Positions 51,466 through 62,177 of a DNA stretch of 64,000 bases are shown piece after piece. The notes beneath the pieces were generated by a model. That model made no database searches, was not told the origin of the DNA, and was given only the letters and a program-made list of their open reading frames with translations. The first letter of the stretch is position 1. Each line of letters opens with the position of its first letter. This stretch comes from Rhizophagus clarus (lineage: Eukaryota > Glomeromycota > Glomeromycetes > Glomerales > Glomeraceae), in NCBI GenBank assembly GCA_015698045.1, contig BLAL01000160.1:1984001-2048000 (forward strand), read 5' to 3'. Position numbers and translations under genes: made by a program.

Positions 51466-51603
51466 GGTGTTAGTATGGAAAGATATAATAACTCTATATC
51501 TTTCGGAAATCTTTAATTAATTTTTTTCGGTGGTTGCAAAAAAGAGGCGTATAGCAAGTTGGTGAGAAAATCGCAGATAAATACATTCTTGATAGATGGT
51601 ATT

Positions 51604-52093
51604 TAGGGTAGTCTTCTTCGTAATCTATTATATAAATATTGGAAGAAGACTACCCTATCACTAGTAGTATTCGGGTATGTCATTAAGGTATCCTTCTTCG
51701 GAATCTTTATATAAAATAATGGAAGAAGAATACCCTATCACTAGTGACGCGATCCGCTCAAAAAAATTAGCATACACACTACCTCGACCCAGTTTAAACC
51801 ATGATCGGGCTTTGGAAGTGCTCGGGACTGGGGTCACATACATATCCTCGGCACCCTGCTCCCTAACACAGACATGCAAGAAAGGGAGGCATCTGGATTA
51901 TCTGAAAAAGTGTAGCCTTCTCCGTAATCTATTATATAAATATTGGAAGAAGGCTACACTTTCTAGATATGTGTCCGGGTTTGATATAACCATCGCGTAA
52001 GACTTATTGGTAATCAAATAGGCCAGCCAAAGGTGACAACTAGGGTAGGTAAGTTTGTAAATATTATATAAAATATTGGAACTTACCTACCCT
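51604..52093 (-). other. Palindrome/iteron cluster in right TIR
   Basis: Mirror of the left cluster: hairpins at about 51604-51657, 51685-51738, 51909-51963 and 52041-52093, with CCCTATCACTAGT at the same relative places. Candidate second origin. Confidence 0.5.
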
Positions 52094-52669
52094 ATCACTA
52101 GTATGTATCCTATATATCCGGATATGTGTATTCGAGGTAGGCTTCTTCGGCCCTATCACTAGTATGTGCCCAGGGTGTGGCATAAAGGCTACATCTCGAT
52201 AGTATATATCCGGACTAAGGTTGCTTGCCGAAACTAGGGAGTTTCGGCATGCCGAAACTGCCGAAACTGCCGAAACTAGGTTTCGGCAAGCACCTAAAAA
52301 TGCCGAAATGCCGAAACTGCCGAAACTGCCGAAACTGTTTCGGCATTTCGGCGTAGTATATCATATGATATACATATAGTTTCGGCATCTGCGGTTCACA
52401 GATTAGATCCAAATCTTTTATTTTTAGGATGCCGGACTGGACTTACACATGAAGCAAGTTGGCAAATAAAGAAACGTTTCTAACGTTTCTTTCTTTTTTC
52501 TGTAGGAACGCCGGACGAAATTACGAACCGGACTTTTGAGTGGAGGTTATACTTTTCCGCGAATTAGATGCAGCTGTGCCGAATCCTAATTGACGTAACC
52601 GTAATTATTTCGGCAGAATTTCGACAGCCGCAATGCATTTCGACAGACGTAATGCATTTCGACAGTTGA

Positions 52670-54290
52670 TTGATTATATTAAAAATCATTTTTTTTATTA
52701 AATGATTTTTAAAAAAAAACGTTAAATCGTTTTTTTATTAAACGATTTTTATTAAAACGATTTTTGATCCTTTTTTTTTTTTTGCTAAAACGATTTTGAA
52801 ACTTTTTTTTTATCTTAAAAAAGCGTTTTTTTTTAAAATTAAACGCTTAAATCGTTTTAATAAAAAAAAAAACGATCTAAGTGTTTTAAACTTAAAAAAA
52901 AAACGCTTTTTTAAGCGTTTTAAACTTAAAAAAAACGCTTTTTTTAACTTAAAAAAAAAACGCTTAAAAAAACGCCGGAATCATTTTTTTTATTAACGAT
53001 TTAAAAAAGAAATTAAAATCGTTTTTTAATTAAACGATATAGAAAAAACGTTAAATCGTTTTTTTTTATTAAAAAATTAAGGGAAAAAAACGTTTTTATT
53101 AAACGATTTAGGGGAAAACCTGCTAAAATCGTTTTTTATTAAACCAATTTTTAAAAACAAACCGTCAAAATCGTCTTTTTTATTTAAACGATTTAAAAAA
53201 GACGTTAAAAATCGTTTTTTTTTTATAAAAAAACGTTAAACGATTTTAAGAAAACGTTAATAATCGTTTTTTTTATTAAACGATCTAAAAAAGGCGCTCT
53301 TTTTTATAAAAAAAAATGGCAACCGATAATCGTTTTTTTATTAAAGATTTAAAAAAACGTTAAAATCGTTTTTTTTTTTTATTAAATGATTTAAAAAAGA
53401 CGTTAAAAATCGTTTTTTTATCAAACGATTTAAAAAAAAAACGTTAAAAATCGTTTTTTTTATCAAACGATTTAAAAAAAAAACGTTAAAAATCGTTTTT
53501 TTTATTAAACGATTTTAAAAAAAAACGTTAAAAATCGTTTTTTTTTAAATGACAAAAAAAACGTTTTAGACTTGAAAAAAAACGCTTTTTTTAAGCGTTT
53601 TAGACTTAAAAAAAAAACGCTTTTTTTAAGCGTTTAACTTAAAAAAAACCGCTTTTTTAAACGTTTAACTTAAAAAAAAAACGCTTAAAAAAACGCCGGA
53701 ATCATTTTTTTTATTAACGATTTAAAAGAAATTAAAATCGTTTTTTAATTAAACGATTTAGAAAAAACGTTAAATCGTTTTTTTTTTATTAAAAAATTTA
53801 GGGAAAAAAACGTTTTTATTAAACGATTTAGGGGAAAACCCGCTAAAATCGTTTTTTATTAAAACAATTTTTAAAAACAAAACGTCAAAATCGTCTTTTT
53901 TATTTAAACGATTTAAAAAAGACGTTAAAAATCGTTTTTTTTTATAAAAAACGTTAAACGATTTTAAAAAAAACGTTAAAAATCGTTTTTTTTTTTCAAA
54001 CAGTTAAAAAAAAGTTTTTTAAACGAATTAAAAAAAAACGTTAAAAGGCATTTTTTTAAATGACTAAAAAAAAAACGTTACAAAACGTTTTTTTTATTAA
54101 ACGAATTAACGAATTAAAAAAAAAGTTAAAATCGTTTTTTTATTAAACGATTAATAAGTAATCGTTTATTCCCGTTTTTTTTATTAAAACGATTAATAAG
54201 TAATCGTTTTTTTCCGTTTTTTTTATTAAAACGATTAAAGAGAAATCGTTTTTTTTTTATTAAAACTAATAAACGAGCTGAAGAAGTGTT
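52670..54290. repeat. AT-rich palindromic array within the 2.9-kb element
   Basis: Dozens of units of ATCGTTTTTTTATTAAACGAT with AACGTTAAA spacers. A block at about 52905-53230 is repeated at 53623-53950 (offset about 720 bp). Apparent open frames here are compositional. Confidence 0.75.
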
Positions 54291-54596
54291 TTTTTATCGC
54301 AATAATCCGATTTCGACATAATTTGGCATTTCGGCAAATTACGTCTGTAAAAATACAATACGGCTAATACGGCATTACGTCAAAAAAAAATTCCATGCCG
54401 AAATTAATTACGGCGTATTTTTACAGACGTAATGCCGAAACCGTAATTAATTCGCGGAGAAGTATAGTGGAGGTATTAATAGGGGATACTTATACACGAA
54501 CCGGACTTTAGTGAAAGGTAAATTGGGAAGGGGAGTTTCGAGTTTATTTTTTTTTTAGTAACATTTATTAATGTTACTTTTTTTCTTTTATTGTAG

Positions 54597-54866
54597 GAGC
54601 GCCGGACGTATTACTATATACGAACCGGACATTAATGAAAGGTAATGAAGAAGGGGGAGTTTCGTGTTTTTCTTTAGTAACGTTACTAACGTTACTTTTT
54701 TTTCTTTTATTGTAGGAACGCCAGACGTATTGGTATACACGAACCGGTCTTTGAAAAGGTAAATGGAGGAAGATTCGTATTTTTTTAATAATGTTTTTAA
54801 TGTTAATTTTTTCTTTTCTTGTAGATATTGCCGGACGAATTATACGAACTGGTCTTTGAGTGAAAG
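54597..54866 (+). other. Array of micro-exon/intron-like units
   Basis: Three units bounded by pyrimidine tract-TGTAG and AAAG|GTAA: 54597-54641 (45 nt), 54716-54758 (43 nt), 54825-54866 (42 nt), related in sequence (GCCGGACGTATTA ... ACGAACCGG). The intron-like spacers of 66-74 bp hold an imperfect palindrome around GTTACTAACGTTAC or TTTTTAATGTT, the first containing a branch-point-like TACTAAC. Another unit is at about 52500-52545. Confidence 0.6.
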
Positions 54867-55919
54867 GTAATGAGGAAGTTTCTTTTTATTTGTTTATTTT
54901 TTTAGTTACGTTTTAAGAATATTTTTTTCTTTTTCTTGTAGGTTCTTACGCGAAACTATGCCGAAACATTATTGATTATTAGTATCAGCTATGCCGAAAC
55001 TATGGCGAAATGCCGAAATGCCGAAACAGTTTCGGCAGTTTCGGCAGTTTCGGCATTTCGGCGTTTCGGCGTTTCGGCACTATGTAAGGAGTTTCGACTT
55101 TCGGCATTGGGCCAAAGGAGTTTCGGCAGGCAACTTTAATCCGGACATGGTATAGCCTTCGTGTAAGACTTATACTGGCAACAAATATCCCTCAAAAGTA
55201 ACGAGAAAGTTGCGAGGAAGTTGCGAGGAAGTGCCGGAAATGTTCCCAGAACTGAAGGCGCAGTAGGCGCAGTAAAAATTTTGACCAGCACTATTCCATA
55301 AATTCGGCTAGATTTTTGGACATAATAACTTGGCATCCAAACTGGCATATGGAACTGGTGAACTAATAGAATTACATGCCAGTTCCAGGATACTACCAGG
55401 ACACAATCATGGCGCCAAATTGGATCCCAAAAGCATATGTCCAAAAAAGTCGGCCAGGTTAACTTTATCATAATGTCGGCCAAAATTAATAATACTATAT
55501 GACAGAGGGTGTTTTAGCCCGGAACAGTATCACGTGACCGTGGCGCAGTAAGGCACAGTCTATTTTTGCTTAATTTCGGCCAACACTATTCCACAATTTC
55601 GGCCAGAACTTTGGATACAATAATTCGGTACCTAAGCTAGCATAAAACTGGCAAACTAATAGAACCTCTCTGACTCCCTGCCAGTTCCATGACAGTTCTA
55701 CAATGGTTCCAGGATACTATCAGGGCACTATCATGGCACTAGCTTGGATCCTCAAATCATGTATTCCAAGATCAGTCAGAATTATGGCATAATGTCAACC
55801 AAAATTAAACGCAAATTTACTGCACCATCTGACGCCTTTTTTTTACATTATTTTGGCATCCTGAAGGTAACAGAAAGGGAAAACAGACCCATCTTTAGGA
55901 CATATTAATCCATAAACTA

Positions 55920-56062
55920 TAATGTCCTAGGACATATTAATCAATAAACTATAATGTCCTAGGATGTATTAATCAATAAACTATAATGTCCTAGGACGCA
56001 TTAATCAATAAACTATATTGTCCTAGGACGCATTAATCAATAAACTATAATGTCCTAGGACA
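55920..56062 (-). repeat. 32-bp tandem array in the right TIR tip
   Basis: Five TCCTAGGA cores at 32-bp spacing (from 55924), versus four in the left TIR. Confidence 0.8.
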
Positions 56063-56141
56063 TATTAGTCTGGAGCAAGTAGTTTTGTCCTAGTACATTT
56101 TAATATATTAATATATTAAAATGTACTACGACAAAACTACT

Positions 56142-56697
56142 AGCCTAGTTCAAATTTACAAAATACAAAATTACATTATAAATTTTTACTCCATTATATT
56201 AAAAATTTTTTTATCACTACTAATCCAACATTTAATTACTACTATCTAATTCTCTATCTATTCCTTTGATATTTACTTCTAATCAGATTTTTCGGTTTTC
56301 CACTATATGTTTGACTCTTTTCTGATTTTAGTTCTCATCCTCCTGGGTAACTTATTTTTGAAGTCTCGAAGCAAAACACTGTTTTTCACAAAATTGATTT
56401 ATTCATTGCCGTATATACACTAATTTCCAACCTGTTTTCACAAAACTTTATTATCAACTTTCTTGCTTGAATTAATATAAACACAATTACTTCGTGATCT
56501 ACAGATCTTTGAATAGATGATAAAATTTTATTACCCTGTTAATATCGTTAGTGCATTCAAATTATTAATCACCTAATCAGCTTTTTTGAATAAGAGTTTC
56601 CATTTTTATAAAGAATTGGTATTCATCATCTACAGATCTCAAATAGTAAGTTATGAATGATCACAAATGAATTTCTATTTGGGGTGTTAAAGTCGCC
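56142..56697. other. Right flank with dispersed repeat
   Basis: Starts with the duplicated AGCCTA. 56515-56690 resembles 27770-27990 inside the giant element (GTTAGTGCATTCAAATTA, CATCATCTACAGAT, CTATTTGGGGTG). No gene. Confidence 0.45.
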
Positions 56698-57510
56698 ATG
56701 GCCTTTACTAGAACTTTGTTCAACTCACCTCCAGATAATAAACCCGCTAAAGAATGGACAAAGTCATCAATTTTCTTTAAAATAAATCAGAAAAAAAAAT
56801 GTAAATGGCAGTTCTTTCTTCGCTGGAGTATAGAGACTCTTATGAGAACCTCTGGAATAGAATATAAATCTGCAGATAGTATTATGGATTTAGTTGAAGA
56901 CAAGATATTACCTGATTTGCTACAATTAATGCACGTTAACACTTCAGGTAAATAATTATAACGAATTTGCGAAGTAAAGCTATTTCTCAACTTATTTAGA
57001 AAAGTGAAAAACAACAATTGTTCCACAGCAAAAAGAATTACATGAGTTATGTGAGATGGACGTATTAAGAGTAGGCGATGAATTATTTTTCATAAAAAAC
57101 CACACATTTGGGAGATAGAAATAAGGTGCAAATTCAAGATTTGTTGCTTACAAATTACTTTTTTAACATTGGTTGAGGTTGTTTTTTTTTAACCTGGTCA
57201 TATCGCTATTTGATGGTTCTTTTAGGTTATAGTGTAAATAAAAATACTTGAACTCCAAGAAATCATAACAAGCCTTACTAATGACAGAGAAAATTATAAC
57301 AATAAACTTAAGGAATATAATCAAAATAAAAATAATGATAAAATGAGCAGAAATTCACGTCTTGATGGTACTCTCAAATCACAAAGTAATCTTGCTTGTA
57401 GATGCGATTTTTCAAGTGCAAAAAATGCAATTGTACCCGGAGAGATATATTCAGTTTGTATTGAAACTGATACTGATACCGATAAGATCGCTCTTGAAAT
57501 TGGTTGGTGA
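56698..57510 (+). pseudogene. Fragments of a hypothetical multi-exon gene
   Basis: An open block 56698-56947 (MAFTRTLFNSPPDNKPA ... LLQLMHV) ends at a GTAAAT donor. A block at 57029-57118 (QKELHELCEMDVLRVGDELFF) follows TTCCACAG, and a third at 57247-57510 reads LELQEIITSLTNDREN and ends SVCIETDTDTDKIALEIGW. Phases do not join cleanly, so either the exon borders differ or the gene is decayed. Product not recognised. Confidence 0.35.
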
Positions 57511-58627
57511 TATATCTCGTATTTTAGTTGCTTCTAGGCAACGATTTATTTCATTAAATAAAGTATTGAGGTATTAGGAATCCTGCTTTTATCTTCTGGA
57601 TGTACGTTACAAATAAATAACATCAATTGTATAAAATATATGTAAAGAATGCACCCGTCGAAATAAAAAAATCGTGTCCACGTGATTTCGACACGTGAGT
57701 CGCAGACCAAATCAATACCAGTTATCTATCACGATAAAGTCAATAAAATCTGCAATAATGATTGGTGAGTTGTCACGTGTATTATTAAAATTCATAAAAA
57801 TTCGGGTCTTGACACTCATTCAGCTGCGCAGTAAACTTGTGTATGTAACCGGTTATCGCGACAAACTCCGTCATTTTATTTATCGTTCTAGTTGTAAAAA
57901 AATTACCAAAGAAAAATAAAATTAGTTCCATTCTAAAGTTAAGTATTTGATATTAGTCTGTTTTCACATACACGCGTCTTTTTTTTTATTGCATGGGATC
58001 ATTAAGACCGCTCGGAGGTTCAAGGATCACTTAATAGGATGCTGGGGCACTAACGCCCCATGATTTACTCGGTATTCAACATACACGTAGGAAAGAGGTT
58101 AATGGAAAGAGCTTATTTCTGGGAGAGTATTGGTCTGTGTCGAGGAGATCCACTCTTTTGCCTGACCGTTCAACACGAAAAGGACAGCTAAAGTTATATA
58201 TTTAGGATTGTCTCGATCTTACATGTGTTCAACAGTATGATTGCGACTAAATAACTTGTACCCGGATGCGGGCTACAAAAGAATATTAGTGTATGTGTCT
58301 GCAAGATAGGGATTCTTACTTATAAAGAAGTATACTTATAGGATTTACCAAGTTTGAGGAAATATGATGTAACTTTAGCTCCAAAGATAGAAGGAAAACA
58401 ATACTTGGAATGACTTCAAAGAAACACTTAACTCCAAAGTAACTAAGTGGTATAGATCTCACAAGTAAGTACTGTTAATTAACAAGAGACCTCTTTTTGC
58501 AAAATAGGTGGGTAAAATAGTCAATTTCACGCCTAATCCTTTGCCAGCCAAATTCAAATATTAGCAAATTTTTCTCTAATACACTCTTGATGGATTGGAG
58601 TTGTGTTGAATTTTTACAAAATTTATA
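57511..58627. other. Intergenic region, no supported gene
   Basis: Several small open frames without protein-like character. GGGGCACTAACGCCCC near 58042-58057 is a short hairpin. Confidence 0.4.
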
Positions 58628-58807
58628 TATAATGAGAAACCTAATACGACACCACAAGAAGTATTAGATACTTATAACCAAAGTCTTACCGACATTACAA
58701 TCAAAAATATCAATTGTGATGTCATTATGAACGGAAGAATGTATGAGTTGTTGAAGTTCGGCCGTAGTTTTCTTCCATCACTGCCTAACCAATTTGCATC
58801 TAAATGA
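58628..58807 (+). pseudogene. Gene fragment, unrecognised
   Basis: Open block of 59 codons (YNEKPNTTPQEVLDTYNQ ... LLKFGRSFLPSLPNQ) with normal amino-acid composition but no start codon. Possibly an exon of the gene whose pieces lie on either side. Confidence 0.3.
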
Positions 58808-59181
58808 TCTTATCAGTTATCAGCAAGCAAAATGGTTAAAGATCATTGGCTATTCATTACTAGATATAAAATGAATATGAAAGTCATTGCATTATTGAGC
58901 TAATTGTCAATTGACATGATTCTTTTATAGGCCAAGCATTAGGATGATTTTAAATAAGTAATTTGTATACATTAGGTGCGATTGATGACCAAGAAAAAGT
59001 GAAAAAAAAAATTTCATTGAGAATTTTTTTTTAGACAGGACAGTGCCTATTATGTCACAGTGCCAAGAACCATTATGTTCATTCGTGGTTCTTGATTACC
59101 CGCTCTGTCTTCAGAATTTTGGTATAACCTTCTTTAATCATTCTCTTGATATTTCTGTAGAGCCAATCAAAAGAGAAAGGC

Positions 59182-59698
59182 GTGCCGATGTTCTGGAATA
59201 CTTTCAAATCAGAAACGGCAGAAGTAATGTTAAAACAAGCTGAGGTATGTTCCAAAATTGACCACTTTAATTTATCAAATGCGAAAAGTAATGTTAATTT
59301 CAATATTTGTTTTATGGTTTTAGGTTCATTTGCTGTTAATCAATCATATACGGGGAATAAGGCTAATGCAATTTTGAACAAGATTTTGAATTGTATGAAT
59401 AATGCAGCAGGGTCTATGACAAATAATGATACCATGGCTTCACATTTTTTCATAAAAGGTCAGCACAGATGATTCCGCATAAATGATCTTTTTATACTGT
59501 ACCTATTCTTTACCTTGTGAAATCACACAGATTAAAACCACCGCCTCCATGTCTGCAATTGGTAATAATGAATCACGGGATCTTGATACACAACTTGAAA
59601 CCGATACTTCATCTTCTAAAATTGATCTAGTAAAATCTGAAGAAGCGCACTCTAAAATTGCATGTGAATGCTTGAGAGTGGTCGAAAAGCAAAAGTAG
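59182..59698 (+). pseudogene. Gene fragments, unrecognised
   Basis: 59182-59472 encodes WNTFKSETAEVMLKQAEV, then FMVLGSFAVNQSYTGNKANA and LNCMNNAAGSM. 59483-59698 encodes a Ser/Asp/Glu-rich stretch (TQLETDTSSSKIDLVKSEE). They look like successive exons. No family recognised. Confidence 0.3.
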
Positions 59699-62177
59699 TA
59701 ATCTATGAATTCGCTAGAAATTTGTCTGTAGAGTCATGACTGCATTCGTTATTTATAATAAATGATACTGATGCTGATGAATCTTTATTTTCTGATATCA
59801 AATGGAAGAGATTACTGCTTTAGAAGGTAACGATTTTTTCAAAAAAAAAAAATTAAAATTATTTTTATTAAACGATTTAAAAAAAAACAAGTTAAAATTG
59901 TTTTTTTTTTATTAAAACATGTTCAAAAACATTTTATAATTATCAATATTTAAGTTTCTAAATCCTGCAAATGTAGCTTATATTCAAGCTGTTAAGGGTG
60001 AAACTATTTCATCTCTAATAACGAAATGGAGACGGCGGAGAAACGGTAGGTACCCGATCTGGTATCCTTTGTAAAGAACGATCCCTTAATAATTTGAAAT
60101 TTGGTCCAAAAACAAATTAAAAAACAGATATAGTATATATATATATATAAATTGTTTAAAAGTTATATTCTATTTGGTTATGGGGATAAAACATCGGTCA
60201 CCATGAAAGCGCACATACGTTGTTTTTTTACGGCGGGTTACCCTGAAATTGACAGGTTAATCCAACGGGGCAATCCGCCTTAAAAAATAGCTGTGTATAC
60301 GCTATATAATCCTATACACTTTTGACCAGCACGGCTTGCTATAGCATAGAAGCTTCGCCATGTACAGTGTGTTAGTCCTTGCACTTGTATCTATTTTTTT
60401 TACTCGCTATTAATAAAGTATCGTGAAAATATATAGTGATGTCAGAGACTGTGACCATGATCAGCACTTTTTTTATATGCAGTATTGTAAAACGTGATTC
60501 TCATCTCACCAATATGTACCAGAAAATGAACTCTTATTTATATGGATAATAGAATTACTGTGTCTGGGACCCATTCAAAATCTCGATGATACAAACCCGA
60601 ACGCACATAATCCCGAAACTTCATTATTCTCAACATTCATTATCCCGACACTCACTATCCCGACACTTAATAACTCTTTTTTTAATTATATTTGCGTTTT
60701 TTTTTATAGACTTGATTGATAATTTTACAATATTTTGTAAAAATTATTATTTTTTATTTGTAATAATTTTTATAATTTTTCGTAAAAAACAGCGATTATT
60801 ACAACAGTTAATATTTTTTTTTATTAGTCATTTATTAATACTATTAGTACTTCACAATTTTTATTGTTATCAGTTATGTAATGATTCAAATACTTTCGCA
60901 AAAATTGCTTTCATTGTATATACATGTATATTTATCGTGTATATAATTTAAATTTCTCTCAGAATAATGAAGGTTCGGGATTTGGAATTTTCGGGATTAT
61001 GATTTGTCAGGATTGTGAACGTTTACGACTGGATTTTGATCGTAATAGATGCGTCTGGTCTAGTTAAATTTAATAATTCACACATATATATATATTCATT
61101 AGCAACAATCAATGTCACAAATTATAAAAATAAATAATATTCACCGCATCATCCGCATCTTCCTGAAATCTGATTCATCAATCTATAATTAAAATTGATG
61201 AATGATGAATTCCCCAAAATCTGTGCTGATTTTTGATTTGGTCATCGGTAGAATTCGGATTGTGGATTTTTTTTTTTATCTTGGTCATTCTCGGGTAGAT
61301 AAAAAAAACTTACCCTTATTAAATATAAATAATAGAAATACTGTTTTAGCCTAGCTAAATTTAAAAATTCATTTGCAACAATGAACAATCACAAGTTACA
61401 AAAATTAACTAAATTTAAAAATTCATTTGCATCAATAAACAATCACAAGTTACAAAAATTAATATATTTTCTGCATTTTTTCTGAAATTAGTTTTGTCAC
61501 TAATTGTTTGCTAAAAACCTTATGTCCACTCTTCTATCATTGTAATAACATTAGTCTCTGTATCTAGAACTTTATTATAACTGAAACAACCTAACGTATA
61601 TCGTAATCATGTCAAGTCTCAGACAAAAGACCGAATGAAAAAACGAAAGAGATAAAGAAGAAGACGTGAAAATCGTTGCAGAGATAAAGGAAGTTTCTGA
61701 CTTGATGAAGGAAACGCTTCCACCACCCAAAGACGAAGAAAAAATTAATAGAAACAGATAGCTGATTTCTTCGAACTAATGTTGTAGCATTTTTCTTTTA
61801 TACTTTTAACCAATTTATGTTTAAGAATAAATTATACAAATATCTTATTTCTGTATCAAATATTATCTTATATTTTTGTATCGTGTTAGTTAAATAAAGA
61901 ATAACGATATTTGCAATTTGAAAAATTGATGTTTCCCTTAAACACAAAAGCATTACTGTTTTTCTGAAGAAAAATCTGCTGTCTGAATGACGTCATCGCT
62001 GAACTTTCTTGGCAAAATATCATGATTTTTGTTTCGTTGCAATTCAAAGTTATACATAATATAAATACATTTCCAAAGTACTGTACATAGTCTAGGGGTA
62101 CAGTACAATATGTTCACCAAAATTTTTATTTAGCTTATCTCTAGATAATCTTATGAAAGGCCCATACCTAGCTAGCT
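59699..62177. other. AT-rich flank with small inverted and tandem repeats
   Basis: 60585-61010 is bounded by ATAATCCCGAA and TTCGGGATTAT and could be a small MITE; its internal open frame is low-complexity. 61395-61462 repeats the sequence at 61345-61394 (AAATTTAAAAATTCATTTGC, then AATCACAAGTTACAAAAATTA). A stretch near 61670-61760 encodes Lys/Glu-rich residues without a start. No complete gene seen. Confidence 0.4.

Larger units (their letters stand above)
52216..55138. mobile_element. 2.9-kb hAT-like non-autonomous element
   Basis: Flanked by ATCCGGAC (52208-52215 and 55139-55146), an 8-bp target duplication. Ends TAAGGTTGCTTGCCGAAACT and complement of TAAAGTTGCCTGCCGAAACT are inverted repeats (18 of 20). 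The uninterrupted sequence exists in the left TIR (near 8287), which proves insertion. Next to the ends are arrays of TTTCGGCA/TGCCGAAA. No transposase is encoded. Target size and ends suggest the hAT superfamily. Confidence 0.88.
7322..56141. mobile_element. Giant ~48.8-kb TIR element with virus-like gene set
   Basis: Bounded by inverted repeats that begin AGTAGTTTTGTCCTAG on the left and end with its complement at 56141. Flanks read TTAGCCT|AGTAG and CTACT|AGCCTAG, consistent with a 5-7 bp target duplication around TAGCCTA; the exact cut is ambiguous because the ends overlap the duplication. Contents include a primase-helicase, family B polymerase, integrase, packaging ATPase, tyrosine-recombinase-like protein, Gag/retropepsin genes and about 20 accessory genes. 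Integrase, PolB, ATPase and TIRs are shared with Polinton/Maverick elements. A primase plus origin-binding helicase, and no recognisable jelly-roll capsid or adenoviral-type protease, are not typical of them. Two smaller elements are nested inside (42563-44729, 52216-55138). Confidence 0.85.
51394..56141 (-). repeat. Right terminal inverted repeat, carrying an insertion
   Basis: Inverted match to 7322-9107. It is about 30 bp longer after removing the insertion at 52216-55138 and one target copy, because of one extra 32-bp unit. The inner edge is 24 codons inside the polymerase gene. Confidence 0.9.

Noticed and set aside
52796..54290. Lys/Phe/Asn open frames in the AT-rich array
   Set aside because: Made of poly-A/poly-T palindromic units; not coding.
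7322..56141. Plain Polinton/Maverick call
   Set aside because: TIRs, integrase, PolB and ATPase fit, but the primase-origin-binding helicase, RNA-primed-type PolB motifs, and absence of recognisable jelly-roll capsid and adenoviral-type protease do not. I kept it as a related but unclassified element.
57990..58060. Possible small RNA gene (hairpin GGGGCACTAACGCCCC and GGTTCAAGGATC resembling a B box)
   Set aside because: No tRNA cloverleaf, no matching A box, no 5S features. The hairpin is only 5-6 bp.
60586..60951. 121-aa open frame
   Set aside because: Hydrophobic low-complexity translation of AT-rich DNA between inverted ends of a possible MITE.
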